DNA of 64,000 nt from Burkholderia pyrrocinia (GCF_003330765.1 NZ_CP024902.1:1054001-1118000); one strand, 5' to 3'; shown: positions 37,945 through 47,245, numbered from the stretch's first letter. Numbers and translations: made by a program. Notes: a model not told the origin generated them from the letters alone.

Positions 37945-39591
37945 ATGGCTGACACACTGTCCGATATCCCGCCCGTGCTGATCGTCGGCGCGGGGCCGAC
38001 CGGTCTTGCCGCGGCGATGAGCCTCGCGCGGGCTCGCGTACCGGTGCGCATCATCGATCGGCTCGCTGCGCCCGCGCCGTATTCGCGCGCGATCGGCATC
38101 CAGGCGCGCACGCTCGAACTGCTGGAGCAGCATCGTGCGGTCGAGCCGTTTCTCGCGCTCGGCCATCGCGCGCATGCGGCCGCGCTGCATGCCGACGGCC
38201 GCGTGATTGCGCGGCTCGATTTCGATCCGCTGCAAACACGCTATCCGTATCTGCTGTTTCTCGACCAGCGCATCACCGAGCGCCTGCTCGCCGAGCACCT
38301 GGCCCGGCTCGGCGTGACGGTCGAGCGCGGCGCGACGCTGACCGCATGCAACGCGGGCGGCACGTCGCTCGACGTGTCGATCCGCAGCGCCGACGGCCGC
38401 GACGAGTCGTTCGCGCCGTCGTACCTGATCGCCGCCGACGGCGCACACAGCACGGTCAGGCATCTGCTCGGCCTGGGCTTCGCCGGGCATGCGTACGAAC
38501 AAACTTTCCTGCTCGCCGATTTCGCGGCCATACCCGACTGGCCGGACGAAGAGATCCACCTGTTCACCACGCCCGAAGGCATTGCAGGCCTGTTTCCGAT
38601 GGGTGGCGGCCGTTACCGGCTCGTGGCCGACCGGCCGCCCGGCAGTGACGCGTCGCCCGATGCGCCGACCCCGTCGCTCGCGGAATGCGACGCGATCGTG
38701 CGTGCCCGTGCGGGCGTGTCGATCTCGCCGAGCGATCTCGCATGGTCGTCCTATTTTCACCTGCACAGCCGGATGATCGACCGGCTGCGTCACGGCCGCG
38801 TGTTCTTCGCGGGTGACGCCGCGCATGTCCACAGCCCGGCCGGCGCGCAGGGCATGAACACCGGCATTCAGGAAGCATTCAATCTTGGCTGGAAGCTCGC
38901 GCGCGTGCTCGGCGCGGGTACGCCCGAGCGGCTGCTCGACACCTATCACGCGGAGCGCCATCCGATCGAGCGCGACGTGTTGCGACAGACCAGTCTTGTC
39001 ACGCAGATCGTCGAAGCCGAGCGTGGCGCGATGAAGCTGCTGCGCGATCATGTCGTGCCGCTGCTGGCGTCGTTCGGGCCGATGCGCGATGCGGTGCGGC
39101 GCACGGTCAGCGAGCTCGGCGTGCAGTACCGGAAGAGCCCGCTCACGCTGGAGCGCGTGCTCGACGGCGGGCCGCGCGCAGGCGAGCGGGCGCCCGATGC
39201 GCTCGTGCACGTGATCGACGGGCCGCTCGGTCAGGCGCCCGGAACGGCGCGGCTATACGACCTGCACGATCCGGCGAGTTTCACGCTGCTGCTGCTGGAA
39301 GAGCCGGCGAATGCCGACGCCAGCGAGGCGCCACCCATGGCGGCCGATGCGCAGGCGCTCGTGCAGGGGCTCGAACGGATCATGCCGGATGCGGTGCGCG
39401 TGTGGCGCGTCGCCGATGCCGAAGGCGACGGTGCCGCCGGGCTTGCACAGGAGTACGGCCGCTCGCGGCCGTCGTTTTACCTGCTGCGCCCCGATGGCTA
39501 CGTCGCCGCGCGCGGGCGCACGCCGACCGACGCGAGCGCGCTGCTGCGCCACTGCGAAAACTGGTTCGCGGGCATGTCGCCGCCCGCGTAG
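37945..39591 (+). CDS. FAD-dependent monooxygenase (phenol-hydroxylase/PHBH-like)
   Basis: 548 residues. The FAD motif VLIVGAGPTGLAAAMSLARA is at residue about 11; the second is VFFAGDAAHVHSPAGAQGMN then TGIQEAFNLGWKLARVLG. A C-terminal thioredoxin-like domain (about residues 400-548, ending in RPSFYLLRPDGYVAARGRTP) is typical of phenol 2-monooxygenase and rifampicin/tetracycline-modifying relatives. It hydroxylates an aromatic or polyketide-like substrate with NAD(P)H; substrate unknown. It has no obvious operon partner and converges on the formate dehydrogenase genes with an 8-bp gap. Confidence 0.85.
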   Translation: MADTLSDIPPVLIVGAGPTGLAAAMSLARARVPVRIIDRLAAPAPYSRAIGIQARTLELLEQHRAVEPFLALGHRAHAAALHADGRVIARLDFDPLQTRYPYLLFLDQRITERLLAEHLARLGVTVERGATLTACNAGGTSLDVSIRSADGRDESFAPSYLIAADGAHSTVRHLLGLGFAGHAYEQTFLLADFAAIPDWPDEEIHLFTTPEGIAGLFPMGGGRYRLVADRPPGSDASPDAPTPSLAECDAIVRARAGVSISPSDLAWSSYFHLHSRMIDRLRHGRVFFAGDAAHVHSPAGAQGMNTGIQEAFNLGWKLARVLGAGTPERLLDTYHAERHPIERDVLRQTSLVTQIVEAERGAMKLLRDHVVPLLASFGPMRDAVRRTVSELGVQYRKSPLTLERVLDGGPRAGERAPDALVHVIDGPLGQAPGTARLYDLHDPASFTLLLLEEPANADASEAPPMAADAQALVQGLERIMPDAVRVWRVADAEGDGAAGLAQEYGRSRPSFYLLRPDGYVAARGRTPTDASALLRHCENWFAGMSPPA

Positions 39592-39599
39592 CGGCGCGG

Positions 39600-39851
39600 T
39601 CAGGCGCTCGCCGCGGCGGGCACGAGCGATGCACGGTGCGCGGCGATCGCATCGAGCACGATCGGTGCCGCGCGTTGCGCGGCTTCGCTCGACGGATCGT
39701 CGAGCGCGGCGAGAAACGCACGCCGCATCCGCGGTTCCCAGAAGCGCCGGATATGTTCGGCGATGCCGGTCAGCGCTTCGTCGCGATCGGGCATCGATTC
39801 GAAGAATGCGCCGATCTGGTTGGCCATGTCGATCAGGTGTCCATTGTCCAT
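39600..39851 (-). CDS. fdsD: Formate dehydrogenase delta subunit
   Basis: 83 residues starting MDNGHLIDMANQIGAFFESM, with the conserved IAEHIRRFWEPRMRRAFLAA. This is the small delta subunit of cytoplasmic NAD-dependent formate dehydrogenase, required for assembly or activity in relatives such as Cupriavidus. It follows fdsA by only 7 bp and is the last gene of the operon. Confidence 0.93.
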   Translation of the reverse strand: MDNGHLIDMANQIGAFFESMPDRDEALTGIAEHIRRFWEPRMRRAFLAALDDPSSEAAQRAAPIVLDAIAAHRASLVPAAASA

Positions 39852-39858
39852 CGCAGCC

Positions 39859-42810
39859 TCACTTGCCTGACGTCACGGTGGCGGGCGCTGCCGCGCGGCG
39901 CTCGAGCAGGTCGATCTGCTCCGCGTTGAAGCGCGCGTACGCTTGTTGCCAGTCGGACGGCTGCGCAACCGGCATCACCTGCACGGCCGTCACCTTGTAT
40001 TCGGGGCAGTTCGTCGCCCAGTCGGAGCTGTCCGTCGTGATCACGTTCGCGCCCGATTCGGGGAAGTGGAACGTGGTGTACACGACGCCCGGCTGCATGC
40101 GTTCCGTCACGAGCGCGCGCAGCACCGTATGTCCGGCACGCGATTCGATGCCGACCCAGTCGCCGGCCCGGATCCCGCGATCCTGCGCGTCGTGCGGATG
40201 GATCTCGAGGCGATCCTCTTCGTGCCACCGGACGTTTTCGGTCCGGCGCGTCTGCGCGCCGACGTTGTATTGCGACAGGATCCGGCCCGTCGTCAGGATC
40301 AGCGGATAGCGCTGCGTGACCTTTTCCGGCGTCGGAATGAACTTGGTGATCACGAACCGGCCCTTGCCGCGCACGAACTCGTCCGTATGCATGGTCGGCG
40401 TGCCTTCCGGCGCGTGTTCGTTGCACGGCCACTGGATGCTGCCGAGCGCGTCGAGCTTCTCGTACGACACGCCCGAGAAGGTCGGCGTGAGCCGTGCAAT
40501 TTCGTCCATGATTTCCGACGGATGCGTGTAGTGCATGTCGTAGCCGAGCGCCTGCGACAGCAGCAGCGTCACTTCCCAGTCCGCGTAGCCCGCGAGCGGC
40601 GGCATGACCTTGCGCACGCGCGAGATGCGGCGCTCCGCGTTCGTGAACGTGCCGTCCTTCTCGAGGAACGTCGAGCCCGGCAGGAGCACGTGCGCATATT
40701 TCGCGGTCTCGTTCAGGAAGATGTCCTGCACGACGATGCATTCCATCGCCGACAGCGCGGCCGACACGTGCTGCGTATTCGGGTCAGACTGGACGATGTC
40801 CTCGCCCTGGCAGTAGAGCCCCTTGAAACTGCCGTCGAGCGCCGCGTCGAACATGTTCGGGATGCGCAGCCCCGGTTCCGGCTGCAGCTTGGCCGACCAC
40901 GCTTGTTCGAACTGCGTGCGCACGATTTCGTCGCCGATGTGCCGGTAGCCGGGCAGTTCGTGCGGGAACGAGCCCATGTCGCACGAGCCCTGCACGTTGT
41001 TCTGGCCTCGCAGCGGATTGACGCCGACGCCTTCGCGACCGATGTTGCCGGTCGCCATCGCGAGGTTCGCGATGCCCATGACCGTCGTCGAGCCCTGCGC
41101 ATGTTCGGTGACGCCCAGGCCGTAATAGATCGCGGCATTGCCGCCCGTCGCATAGAGGCGCGCGGCGGCGCGTACCAGCTCGGCCGGCACGCCCGTCACG
41201 TCCGCGGTCGCCTCGGGCGAATTGTCGGCGCGCGACACGAAATCGCGCCATTGCTCGAATGCGCGCGTCTCGCAGCGCTCGGCGACGAACGCGTCGGCAA
41301 CGAGCCCTTCGGTGACGATCACGTGCGCAAGCGCGTTGACGATCGCGACGTTGGTACCCGGGCGTAGCTGCAGATGGTGCGTGGCCTTCACGTGCGGGCC
41401 GTCGACGACCTCGATGCGGCGCGGGTCGATCACGATCAGCTTCGCGCCTTCGCGAACGCGCCGCTTCAGCCGCGAGCCGAACACCGGGTGGCCCTCGGTC
41501 GGGTTCGCACCCATCACGACGATCACGTCGGCCTGGCCGACCGATGCGAAAGTCTGCGTGCCGGCCGATTCGCCGAGCGTCGTCTTGAGGCCATAGCCGG
41601 TCGGCGAATGGCACACGCGCGCGCAGGTATCGACGTTGTTGTTGCCGAACGCGGCGCGCACGAGCTTCTGCACGAGGTAGGTTTCCTCGTTCGTGCAGCG
41701 CGACGACGTGATGCCGCCGATCGAATCGCGGCCGTACTTCTGCTGCAGCTTGCGGAATTGCGTCGCCGCGTAGGTGAGCGCTTCCTCCCAGCTCACTTCG
41801 CGCCACGGGTCGGTGATCTTCTCGCGGATCATCGGCTTCGTGATGCGGTCCTTGTGCGTCGCATAGCCCCACGCGAAGCGTCCCTTCACGCACGCGTGGC
41901 CCTCGTTCGCGAGGCCGTTCTTGTGCGGCGTCATGCGCACGACCTGCGTGCCCTTCATTTCGGCCTTGAACGAGCAGCCGACGCCGCAGTACGCGCAGGT
42001 CGTGACGACCGAGTGTTCGGCCTGCCCGAGCTGCACGACGGATTTTTCCTGCAGCGTGGCCGTCGGGCATGCGGCCACGCAGGCGCCGCACGACACGCAT
42101 TCCGAAGCCATGAACGATTCGCTTTCGCCCGCGGCGACGCGCGATTCGAAGCCGCGCGCCGTGATCGTCAGCGCGAACGTGCCCTGCGTTTCCTCGCAGG
42201 CGCGCACGCAGCGGTTACAGACGATGCACTTCGACGGATCGTACGTGAAGTACGGGTTCGATTCGTCCTTGCGGTCGTGCAGGTGATTCGCCCCATCGAA
42301 GCCGTAGCGCACTTCGCGCAGCCCGACGACGCCCGCCATGTCCTGCAACTCGCAGTCGCCGTTGGCGGGGCAGGTGAGGCAGTCGAGCGGATGGTCGGAG
42401 ATGTACAGCTCCATCACGTTGCGACGCAGCGACTGCAGCCGGTCCGACTGCGTGCGCACCTTCATGCCCGCTTCGGCAGGCGTCGTGCACGACGCCGGAT
42501 AACCGCGCCGGCCTTCGATCTCGACGAGGCACAGCCGGCACGAGCCGAACGGCTCGAGCGAATCGGTCGCGCAGAGCTTCGGGACGTTGACGCCGGCTTC
42601 GATCGCTGCGCGCATCACCGACGTGCCGGCCGGCACCGTCACCGGCTGGCCGTCGATTTCGAGCGTGACGTCGGTATCGGCATGCCGCTGCGGCGTGCCG
42701 TAGTCGGTATCGTCGAACGGGTCGCGGGCGCGCGCCTGGGCGGCGCTCTTGCACGCGCATTGGCCCGAGCCGCAGCCGCCTTGGCGGACGTTGTTGGTGT
42801 CGAGGGACAT
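39859..42810 (-). CDS. fdsA: NAD-dependent formate dehydrogenase alpha subunit (Mo-pterin)
   Basis: 983 residues, catalytic subunit oxidising formate to CO2. N-terminal [2Fe-2S] ferredoxin domain (CATDSLEPFGSCRLCLVEIE), HxxxC cluster (HPLDCLTCPANGDCELQDMA), two [4Fe-4S] sites (CIVCNRCVRACE and CVSCGACVAACP), then the molybdopterin module with CAYCGVGCSF and a cysteine Mo ligand in TCARVCHSPTGYG, so it is not a selenoprotein. The C-terminal cofactor domain ends near PEYKVTAVQVMPV. Electrons pass through these clusters to the flavin subunit FdsB. The start MSLDTNNVRQGGCGSGQC has AAGGAG before it. Confidence 0.97.
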   Translation of the reverse strand: MSLDTNNVRQGGCGSGQCACKSAAQARARDPFDDTDYGTPQRHADTDVTLEIDGQPVTVPAGTSVMRAAIEAGVNVPKLCATDSLEPFGSCRLCLVEIEGRRGYPASCTTPAEAGMKVRTQSDRLQSLRRNVMELYISDHPLDCLTCPANGDCELQDMAGVVGLREVRYGFDGANHLHDRKDESNPYFTYDPSKCIVCNRCVRACEETQGTFALTITARGFESRVAAGESESFMASECVSCGACVAACPTATLQEKSVVQLGQAEHSVVTTCAYCGVGCSFKAEMKGTQVVRMTPHKNGLANEGHACVKGRFAWGYATHKDRITKPMIREKITDPWREVSWEEALTYAATQFRKLQQKYGRDSIGGITSSRCTNEETYLVQKLVRAAFGNNNVDTCARVCHSPTGYGLKTTLGESAGTQTFASVGQADVIVVMGANPTEGHPVFGSRLKRRVREGAKLIVIDPRRIEVVDGPHVKATHHLQLRPGTNVAIVNALAHVIVTEGLVADAFVAERCETRAFEQWRDFVSRADNSPEATADVTGVPAELVRAAARLYATGGNAAIYYGLGVTEHAQGSTTVMGIANLAMATGNIGREGVGVNPLRGQNNVQGSCDMGSFPHELPGYRHIGDEIVRTQFEQAWSAKLQPEPGLRIPNMFDAALDGSFKGLYCQGEDIVQSDPNTQHVSAALSAMECIVVQDIFLNETAKYAHVLLPGSTFLEKDGTFTNAERRISRVRKVMPPLAGYADWEVTLLLSQALGYDMHYTHPSEIMDEIARLTPTFSGVSYEKLDALGSIQWPCNEHAPEGTPTMHTDEFVRGKGRFVITKFIPTPEKVTQRYPLILTTGRILSQYNVGAQTRRTENVRWHEEDRLEIHPHDAQDRGIRAGDWVGIESRAGHTVLRALVTERMQPGVVYTTFHFPESGANVITTDSSDWATNCPEYKVTAVQVMPVAQPSDWQQAYARFNAEQIDLLERRAAAPATVTSGK

Positions 42811-42827
42811 GCAGGGCTCCTTCTGGG

Positions 42828-44405
42828 TCAGGCCGCAGCCTTGACCGGGCCCGACGCGGCATCTTTGCCCGCGGCGAGTCCGAAATCTTCGGGGAAATGA
42901 TCGAGCGCGGACAGCACCGGGTAGGGCGTCATCCCGCCCATCGCGCACAGCGAACCGGCCAGCATCGTGTCGCACAGGTCGCGCAGCAGCGTGGCTTGCC
43001 GCTCCGACGTATCGCCGTGGCGAATGCGCGCGATCGTCTCGACGCCGCGCGTCGAACCGATCCGGCACGGCGTGCACTTGCCGCACGATTCGATCGCGCA
43101 GAACTTCATCGCATACTCGGCAAGCTCGGCGAGGTTCGACGTGTCGTCGTGCAACACGATGCCGCCGTGGCCGACGACCGCGCCGATCGCCGTGTACGCT
43201 TCGTAGTCGAGAGGCACGTCCCACTGGTGGTCGGGCAGGTAGGTGCCGAGCGGGCCGCCGACCTGCGCGGCGCGTGCGGGCCGGCCGCTTGCCGTGCCGC
43301 CGCCGAAGTCGAACAGCAGCTCGCGCAGCGTGACGCCGAACGCGAGCTCGACGAGGCCGCCATAACGGATGTTGCCCGCGAGCTGGAACGGCAGCGTGCC
43401 GCGCGAACGGCCCATGCCATAGTCGCGATAGAACGCGGCGCCGCGCGCGAAGATCACGGGCGCCGTCGCGAGCGTGATCACGTTGTTGATGACGGTCGGC
43501 TGGCCGAACAGGCCGGCGAGCGCGGGCAGCGGCGGCTTCGCGCGCACGACGCCGCGCTTGCCCTCGAGCGATTCGAGCAGCGCCGTTTCCTCGCCGCACA
43601 CGTACGAGCCCGCACCTTTCGCGACGTGCAGTTCGAACGCATGCGCGGAGCCGAGCACGCGTTCGCCGAGCCAGCCGGCTTCGCGCGCGCGGACGATCGC
43701 GGCTTCGAGCGTCGCGATCGCGTGCGGGTACTCGCTGCGCACGTAGATGTAGCCGACCGTCGCGCCCGTTGCGATGCCCGCGATGATCATCCCTTCGATC
43801 AGGCAGTACGGATCGCATTCCATGATCAGGCGGTCGGAGAACGTGCCCGAATCGCCTTCGTCCGCGTTGCAGACGATGTACTTCTGCGCGGCGCTCGCGT
43901 GCCGGACCGTGCGCCACTTGATGCCGGCCGGAAACGCCGCGCCGCCGCGGCCGCGCAGCCCCGATTCGATCAGCGTCTCGCACGCGGCATCGCCGTCGAG
44001 CGCGAGCGCGTTCTTCAGGCCGGCGAGGCCTTCGTGTTGCAGATAGTCGTTGATCGACAGCGGATCGGTCAGGCCGACGCGTGCGAACGTGAGGCGCTGC
44101 TGGCGTGCGAGATAGGGCAGCGCGTCGACGAGGCCGACACTGCTCGGATGCGTGCCGCCTTCGAGCCAGTTTGCGTCGAACAGGGACGGCACGTCGGCTG
44201 CCGACAGGTTCGCATAGCCGACGCGGCCGGCGGCCGTGCCGATCTCGACGAGCGGCTCGAGCCACAGCAGCCCGCGCGAGCCGTTGCGGACCAATTCGAT
44301 TGCGACGCCGCGCCGTTCGGCTTCAGCCGCGATCGCGGCGGCGAGCGCGTCGGCGCCGAGTGCCAGCGCGGACGAATCGCGCGGAACGTAGATGCGGGTC
44401 GTCAT
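42828..44405 (-). CDS. fdsB: NAD-dependent formate dehydrogenase beta subunit (FMN/NAD)
   Basis: 525 residues, NuoF-like. An N-terminal thioredoxin-like (NuoE-type) segment of about 130 residues precedes the flavin core: SGLRGRGGAAFPAGIKW (NADH/FMN), GAGSYVCGEETALLESLEGK (FMN) and the [4Fe-4S] motif IESCGKCTPCRIGS followed by a distal Cys in MLAGSLCAMGG. It transfers electrons from FdsA to NAD+. Its ATG overlaps the fdsG stop by 4 bp, indicating translational coupling. Confidence 0.97.
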   Translation of the reverse strand: MTTRIYVPRDSSALALGADALAAAIAAEAERRGVAIELVRNGSRGLLWLEPLVEIGTAAGRVGYANLSAADVPSLFDANWLEGGTHPSSVGLVDALPYLARQQRLTFARVGLTDPLSINDYLQHEGLAGLKNALALDGDAACETLIESGLRGRGGAAFPAGIKWRTVRHASAAQKYIVCNADEGDSGTFSDRLIMECDPYCLIEGMIIAGIATGATVGYIYVRSEYPHAIATLEAAIVRAREAGWLGERVLGSAHAFELHVAKGAGSYVCGEETALLESLEGKRGVVRAKPPLPALAGLFGQPTVINNVITLATAPVIFARGAAFYRDYGMGRSRGTLPFQLAGNIRYGGLVELAFGVTLRELLFDFGGGTASGRPARAAQVGGPLGTYLPDHQWDVPLDYEAYTAIGAVVGHGGIVLHDDTSNLAELAEYAMKFCAIESCGKCTPCRIGSTRGVETIARIRHGDTSERQATLLRDLCDTMLAGSLCAMGGMTPYPVLSALDHFPEDFGLAAGKDAASGPVKAAA

Positions 44406-44902
44406 GCGGCCTCCGGGGTGTGGGCAACCGCATCGGCGAGCAGCGCGTCGAATTTCTCCGGCGTGACCTTTGCGTGAAGCACGCCGTTGACCGTCAGCGA
44501 CGGCGACTGCGCACACAGTCCGAGGCAGTAGACCGATTCGAGCGCGACGGCGTCCGGCGCGTGCGCATCCGCGGCATCGCCGTGCGCCGCGTCGAACCGG
44601 CAGCCCGTGCGGGCTTCCGCGTGCGCGGCCAGTGCTTCGCAGCCCATGCTGCGGCACGCCTCGGCGCGGCACATCTGGATCGTCACGCGCGCGGGCGGCG
44701 CGGTGCGGAAGTGGTGGTAGTAGGTCAGTACGCCGTGCACTTCGGCGCGCGACAGGTTGAGCGCCCTGGCGAGCGGTGCGACGCAACCCGGCGGCACGTA
44801 GCCCGCGTCGTCCTGGATCGCGTGCAGGATCGCGACGAGCGACCGGCCGGCGCGCGCATGGCGCTCGACGAGCGCGTCGGGCGCATGGGAATTCGGGGAC
44901 AT
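44402..44902 (-). CDS. fdsG: NAD-dependent formate dehydrogenase gamma subunit
   Basis: 166 residues, NuoE-like [2Fe-2S] protein. Helical N-terminus (LVAILHAIQDDAGYVPPGCV and LSRAEVHGVLTYYHHF), then four cluster ligands: MCRAEACRSMGC early and VYCLGLCAQSP late. First gene of the fds operon, with TGGAGGAG before the ATG, and divergent from the regulator gene at 45034. Confidence 0.96.
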   Translation of the reverse strand: MSPNSHAPDALVERHARAGRSLVAILHAIQDDAGYVPPGCVAPLARALNLSRAEVHGVLTYYHHFRTAPPARVTIQMCRAEACRSMGCEALAAHAEARTGCRFDAAHGDAADAHAPDAVALESVYCLGLCAQSPSLTVNGVLHAKVTPEKFDALLADAVAHTPEAA

Positions 44903-44921
44903 CGGTTATGCTCCTCCAAAG

Positions 44922-44954
44922 TCTCATATGCGCTCGAACTTCATATAATGCGCA
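44922..44954. promoter_or_regulatory. Direct repeats in the fdsG-regulator divergent region
   Basis: TCATATGCGC (44924-44933) and TCATATAATGCGC (44941-44953) form a direct repeat 17 bp apart (start to start), overlapping the likely fds promoter. They are candidate binding sites for the divergently encoded regulator. Confidence 0.4.
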
Positions 44955-45033
44955 TCGCGACTTCGTTCTGATTGATTTCGACCAACGATAAGCGGAAGAT
45001 TTCGAGGTCGCAATAGGAAATCGGAGTGCATAA

Positions 45034-46140
45034 TTGATTCGCATCGAATGCGACGCGTATCTGACCGTACGCGACACGGAAGGTCGCACGGCCAGCCTGT
45101 CTGACGTCGCGCCATTGCTGGAACTCGTGGCCGACACGGGCAGCATTGCGCAGGCTGCGCAAGCGAAAGGGCTGTCCTACCGGCACGCGTGGGGCATGCT
45201 GCGTGCGCTGGAAGCGTGCATCGGCGGGGAGTTGATCGAAACCGCGCGCGGCAAGGGATCGACGCTGTCGGAACTCGGGCAGGCCGTCGTCGATGCGCAG
45301 CGCCTCGCGCGCAGCCGCCTTGACGGGAACCTGCGCACGCTGGCGGCCGAGGTGGCCAGCGACCTCAACCGGCGGCTCGCACAGCGCGATGGCGCCGTGC
45401 GCATCCACGCGTCGCACGGCTACGCGGTCGCGACGCTCGTCTCCGCGCTCGTCGATGCGCAGGCGGCCGTCGACATCAAGTATCGCGAGAGCGTGGAGGC
45501 CGTGCAGGCGCTCGCACGCGGCGAATGCGACCTCGCCGGTTTCCATCTGCCACGCGGCGCGTTTCGCGCGGAGTGCGCGCAGATCTACCGGCCGTGGCTC
45601 GACGACACGCGCCACGTGCTGATCCACCTGACGCGCCGTCAGCAGGGGCTGTTCGTGCCGCGGGGCAACCCGAAGCAGGTCCGCGGGCTTGCGGACCTCG
45701 CGCGCAATGACATCCGCTTCGTCAACCGCCAGCCGGGGTCGGGCACGCGCATGCTGCTGGATCTCGCGCTGCGCGCGATCGGCATCGATCCCGAGCGCAT
45801 CGATGGCTATGCGTCGGCCGAGCTCACGCATTCGGCGATCGCGGCATTCGTCGCGAGCGGGATGGCCGATCTCGGCTTCGGCGTCGAGCCGGCCGCCCAC
45901 CATTTCGGGCTCGACTTCATCCCGGTCGTCGACGAGGACTATTACTTCGCGTGCGAACGCGCGCGGCTCGACGTGCGGCCACTCGCCGGTGTGCTGGCGT
46001 TGCTGCGCGACGCGCGCTTCGTCGAGCGCGTCGCCGATCTCGACGGCTACGATCCGGCCGCATGCGGGACGCTTACAAGCATCGCGACGGGGCTGGCCGG
46101 CGGCGACGGCACGAGCGTGCCGGACGGCAATTCCCGGTAA
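45034..46140 (+). CDS. fdsR: ModE/LysR-like regulator with substrate-binding domain, probable FdsR
   Basis: 368 residues. An N-terminal winged helix of the ModE/LysR kind (LLELVADTGSIAQAAQAKGL followed by SYRHAWGMLRALE) is joined to a periplasmic-binding-protein-like domain (RIHASHGYAVATLVSALVDA, GECDLAGFHLPRG, QPGSGTRMLLDLALRAIGID, HSAIAAFVASGMADLGFGVE). Such proteins sense formate, molybdate or related anions. The start is TTG at 45034 (MIRIECDAYLTVRD), with GGAG eight bases upstream. Its position divergent from fdsG supports local control of formate dehydrogenase; the gene symbol is by context. Confidence 0.78.
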   Translation: MIRIECDAYLTVRDTEGRTASLSDVAPLLELVADTGSIAQAAQAKGLSYRHAWGMLRALEACIGGELIETARGKGSTLSELGQAVVDAQRLARSRLDGNLRTLAAEVASDLNRRLAQRDGAVRIHASHGYAVATLVSALVDAQAAVDIKYRESVEAVQALARGECDLAGFHLPRGAFRAECAQIYRPWLDDTRHVLIHLTRRQQGLFVPRGNPKQVRGLADLARNDIRFVNRQPGSGTRMLLDLALRAIGIDPERIDGYASAELTHSAIAAFVASGMADLGFGVEPAAHHFGLDFIPVVDEDYYFACERARLDVRPLAGVLALLRDARFVERVADLDGYDPAACGTLTSIATGLAGGDGTSVPDGNSR

Positions 46141-46241
46141 CGGGGACGCGATCGAACCGCGCTGCAGCAGCGGGGGATTTGCGCTACGCTTGCCGCTTGA
46201 TCAACGTTCCAACAAGCACGCCGTTCAGGCGTCATCCCGCC

Positions 46242-46511
46242 ATGAAATTTTCCGTTCCCCTCGCCGCGGCAGCGTTGACCGCGGGGCTGCTGGTCACCGC
46301 TTCGCCGTTTGCGTTTGCGCAGAATTCCCCGGGCGTGCCCGGCGGCATCCTGAGCGAACAGTTTCGCCTGAACGAGCATCCGCAGATGCCGTTCGCGGCG
46401 TCGGCGCCGTCGCAGAAATACCAGGGCAGCAAGAAGTCGGCATTGCGCCGCAAGGGCGACCTGGGCGACCCGAACGGCTGTAACCTGAAGTGCCCGATGG
46501 ATAGCCAGTAA
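46242..46511 (+). CDS. Small secreted protein with C-terminal Cys pair
   Basis: 89 residues. Signal peptide MKFSVPLAAAALTAGLLVTA ends near FAFA. The mature part is about 63 residues, Gln/Pro/Ser-rich, with a basic KKSALRRKGDLG segment and a C-terminal CNLKCPMDSQ. No known family recognised. The Cys-x3-Cys could form a disulphide or bind metal. No ribosome site stronger than AGGCG precedes the ATG. Confidence 0.7.
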   Translation: MKFSVPLAAAALTAGLLVTASPFAFAQNSPGVPGGILSEQFRLNEHPQMPFAASAPSQKYQGSKKSALRRKGDLGDPNGCNLKCPMDSQ

Positions 46512-46891
46512 GCGCGTGGGCAAGCGCGTCTGCGTCGTGGTCGTGCGGCGCCGGTTCGACAGGCAGGCGATGTGCCCACGCACCGGCTTGGCCGCCTGAC
46601 CGGCGACTGCGCGAATCCCGTGCGATTCTGATTTTTGTTCGAGCCCCGCGAAGCGTTGCCGCTTCGCGGGGCTCGTGCTTTCTGGCGAGGCGTTACGCGA
46701 CGCGATGCCAGGCGAAGCCGGCGTTTGCGCCTCGCCGGTCCGGCAGTCGATCTAGGGTTAACCCGCGAATCAGGAAGGATGCCTTCCGGAAACCTGCCTT
46801 ATTCTTAAGCATCAGCTTACATAAACTTCGGTTTGTCAGCGATGAACAAGGTGTTCACCGCGAACACAGACAAATCTGGAGGTAGGTCATC
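46512..46891 (+). other. Intergenic stretch with strong hairpin and DUF4148 promoter region
   Basis: A perfect 15-bp stem GAGCCCCGCGAAGCG with loop TTGC lies at 46641-46674. It lacks a T-run but probably ends the upstream transcript. A/T-rich sequence at about 46799-46830 (TTATTCTTAAGC, TTACATAAACT) likely holds the promoter of the DUF4148 gene. I see no gene. Confidence 0.55.
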
Positions 46892-47245
46892 ATGAAGTCG
46901 CTCGTTCAAGCTGTTGTCGTTGCTGCCGCTCTCGTTGCCCCGGTCGTGTCGTTTGCCCAGTCGGGCTCGGCGATCACTCGTGCGCAGGTCCGCGCCGAAC
47001 TGGTTCAGCTCCAGCAGGCCGGTTACAACTCCGCCCGCGGCGAAGATCCGCACTATCCGGAGGCGATCCAGGCCGCAACGGCGCGTGTTGCGGAGCAGCA
47101 GCGCAGTGCGCTGGCGCAAGCGCAAGGTGCCGATGCCAGCGGGTACGGTGCGCAGGCACAGGGCGCATCGGCATCGGGTTCGCGTGCAATGGGCGTACGT
47201 CCGGCCAGCGCTGAAGAAATGAAGTCGCTGTATCGCGGCAGCTGA
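46892..47245 (+). CDS. DUF4148 small exported protein
   Basis: 117 residues with a signal peptide MKSLVQAVVVAAALVAPVVS. The DUF4148 core ITRAQVRAELVQLQQAGYNS follows, then ARGEDPHYPEAIQAATARVA, then a Gly/Ala/Ser/Gln-rich tail. These short periplasmic proteins are abundant, multicopy and mostly of unknown role in Burkholderia. AGGTAGG precedes the ATG. Confidence 0.92.
   Translation: MKSLVQAVVVAAALVAPVVSFAQSGSAITRAQVRAELVQLQQAGYNSARGEDPHYPEAIQAATARVAEQQRSALAQAQGADASGYGAQAQGASASGSRAMGVRPASAEEMKSLYRGS

Noticed and set aside
39859..44265. A single 1468-codon minus frame spanning fdsA and most of fdsB
   Set aside because: The upstream part is out of frame with fdsB and Arg-rich; true fdsA starts at 42810 with an iron-sulphur domain, and fdsB has its own frame and start.
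46641..46680. Strong 15-bp stem as an sRNA or intrinsic terminator
   Set aside because: No T-run on either strand and no promoter close by, so I list it only as a likely transcript end.
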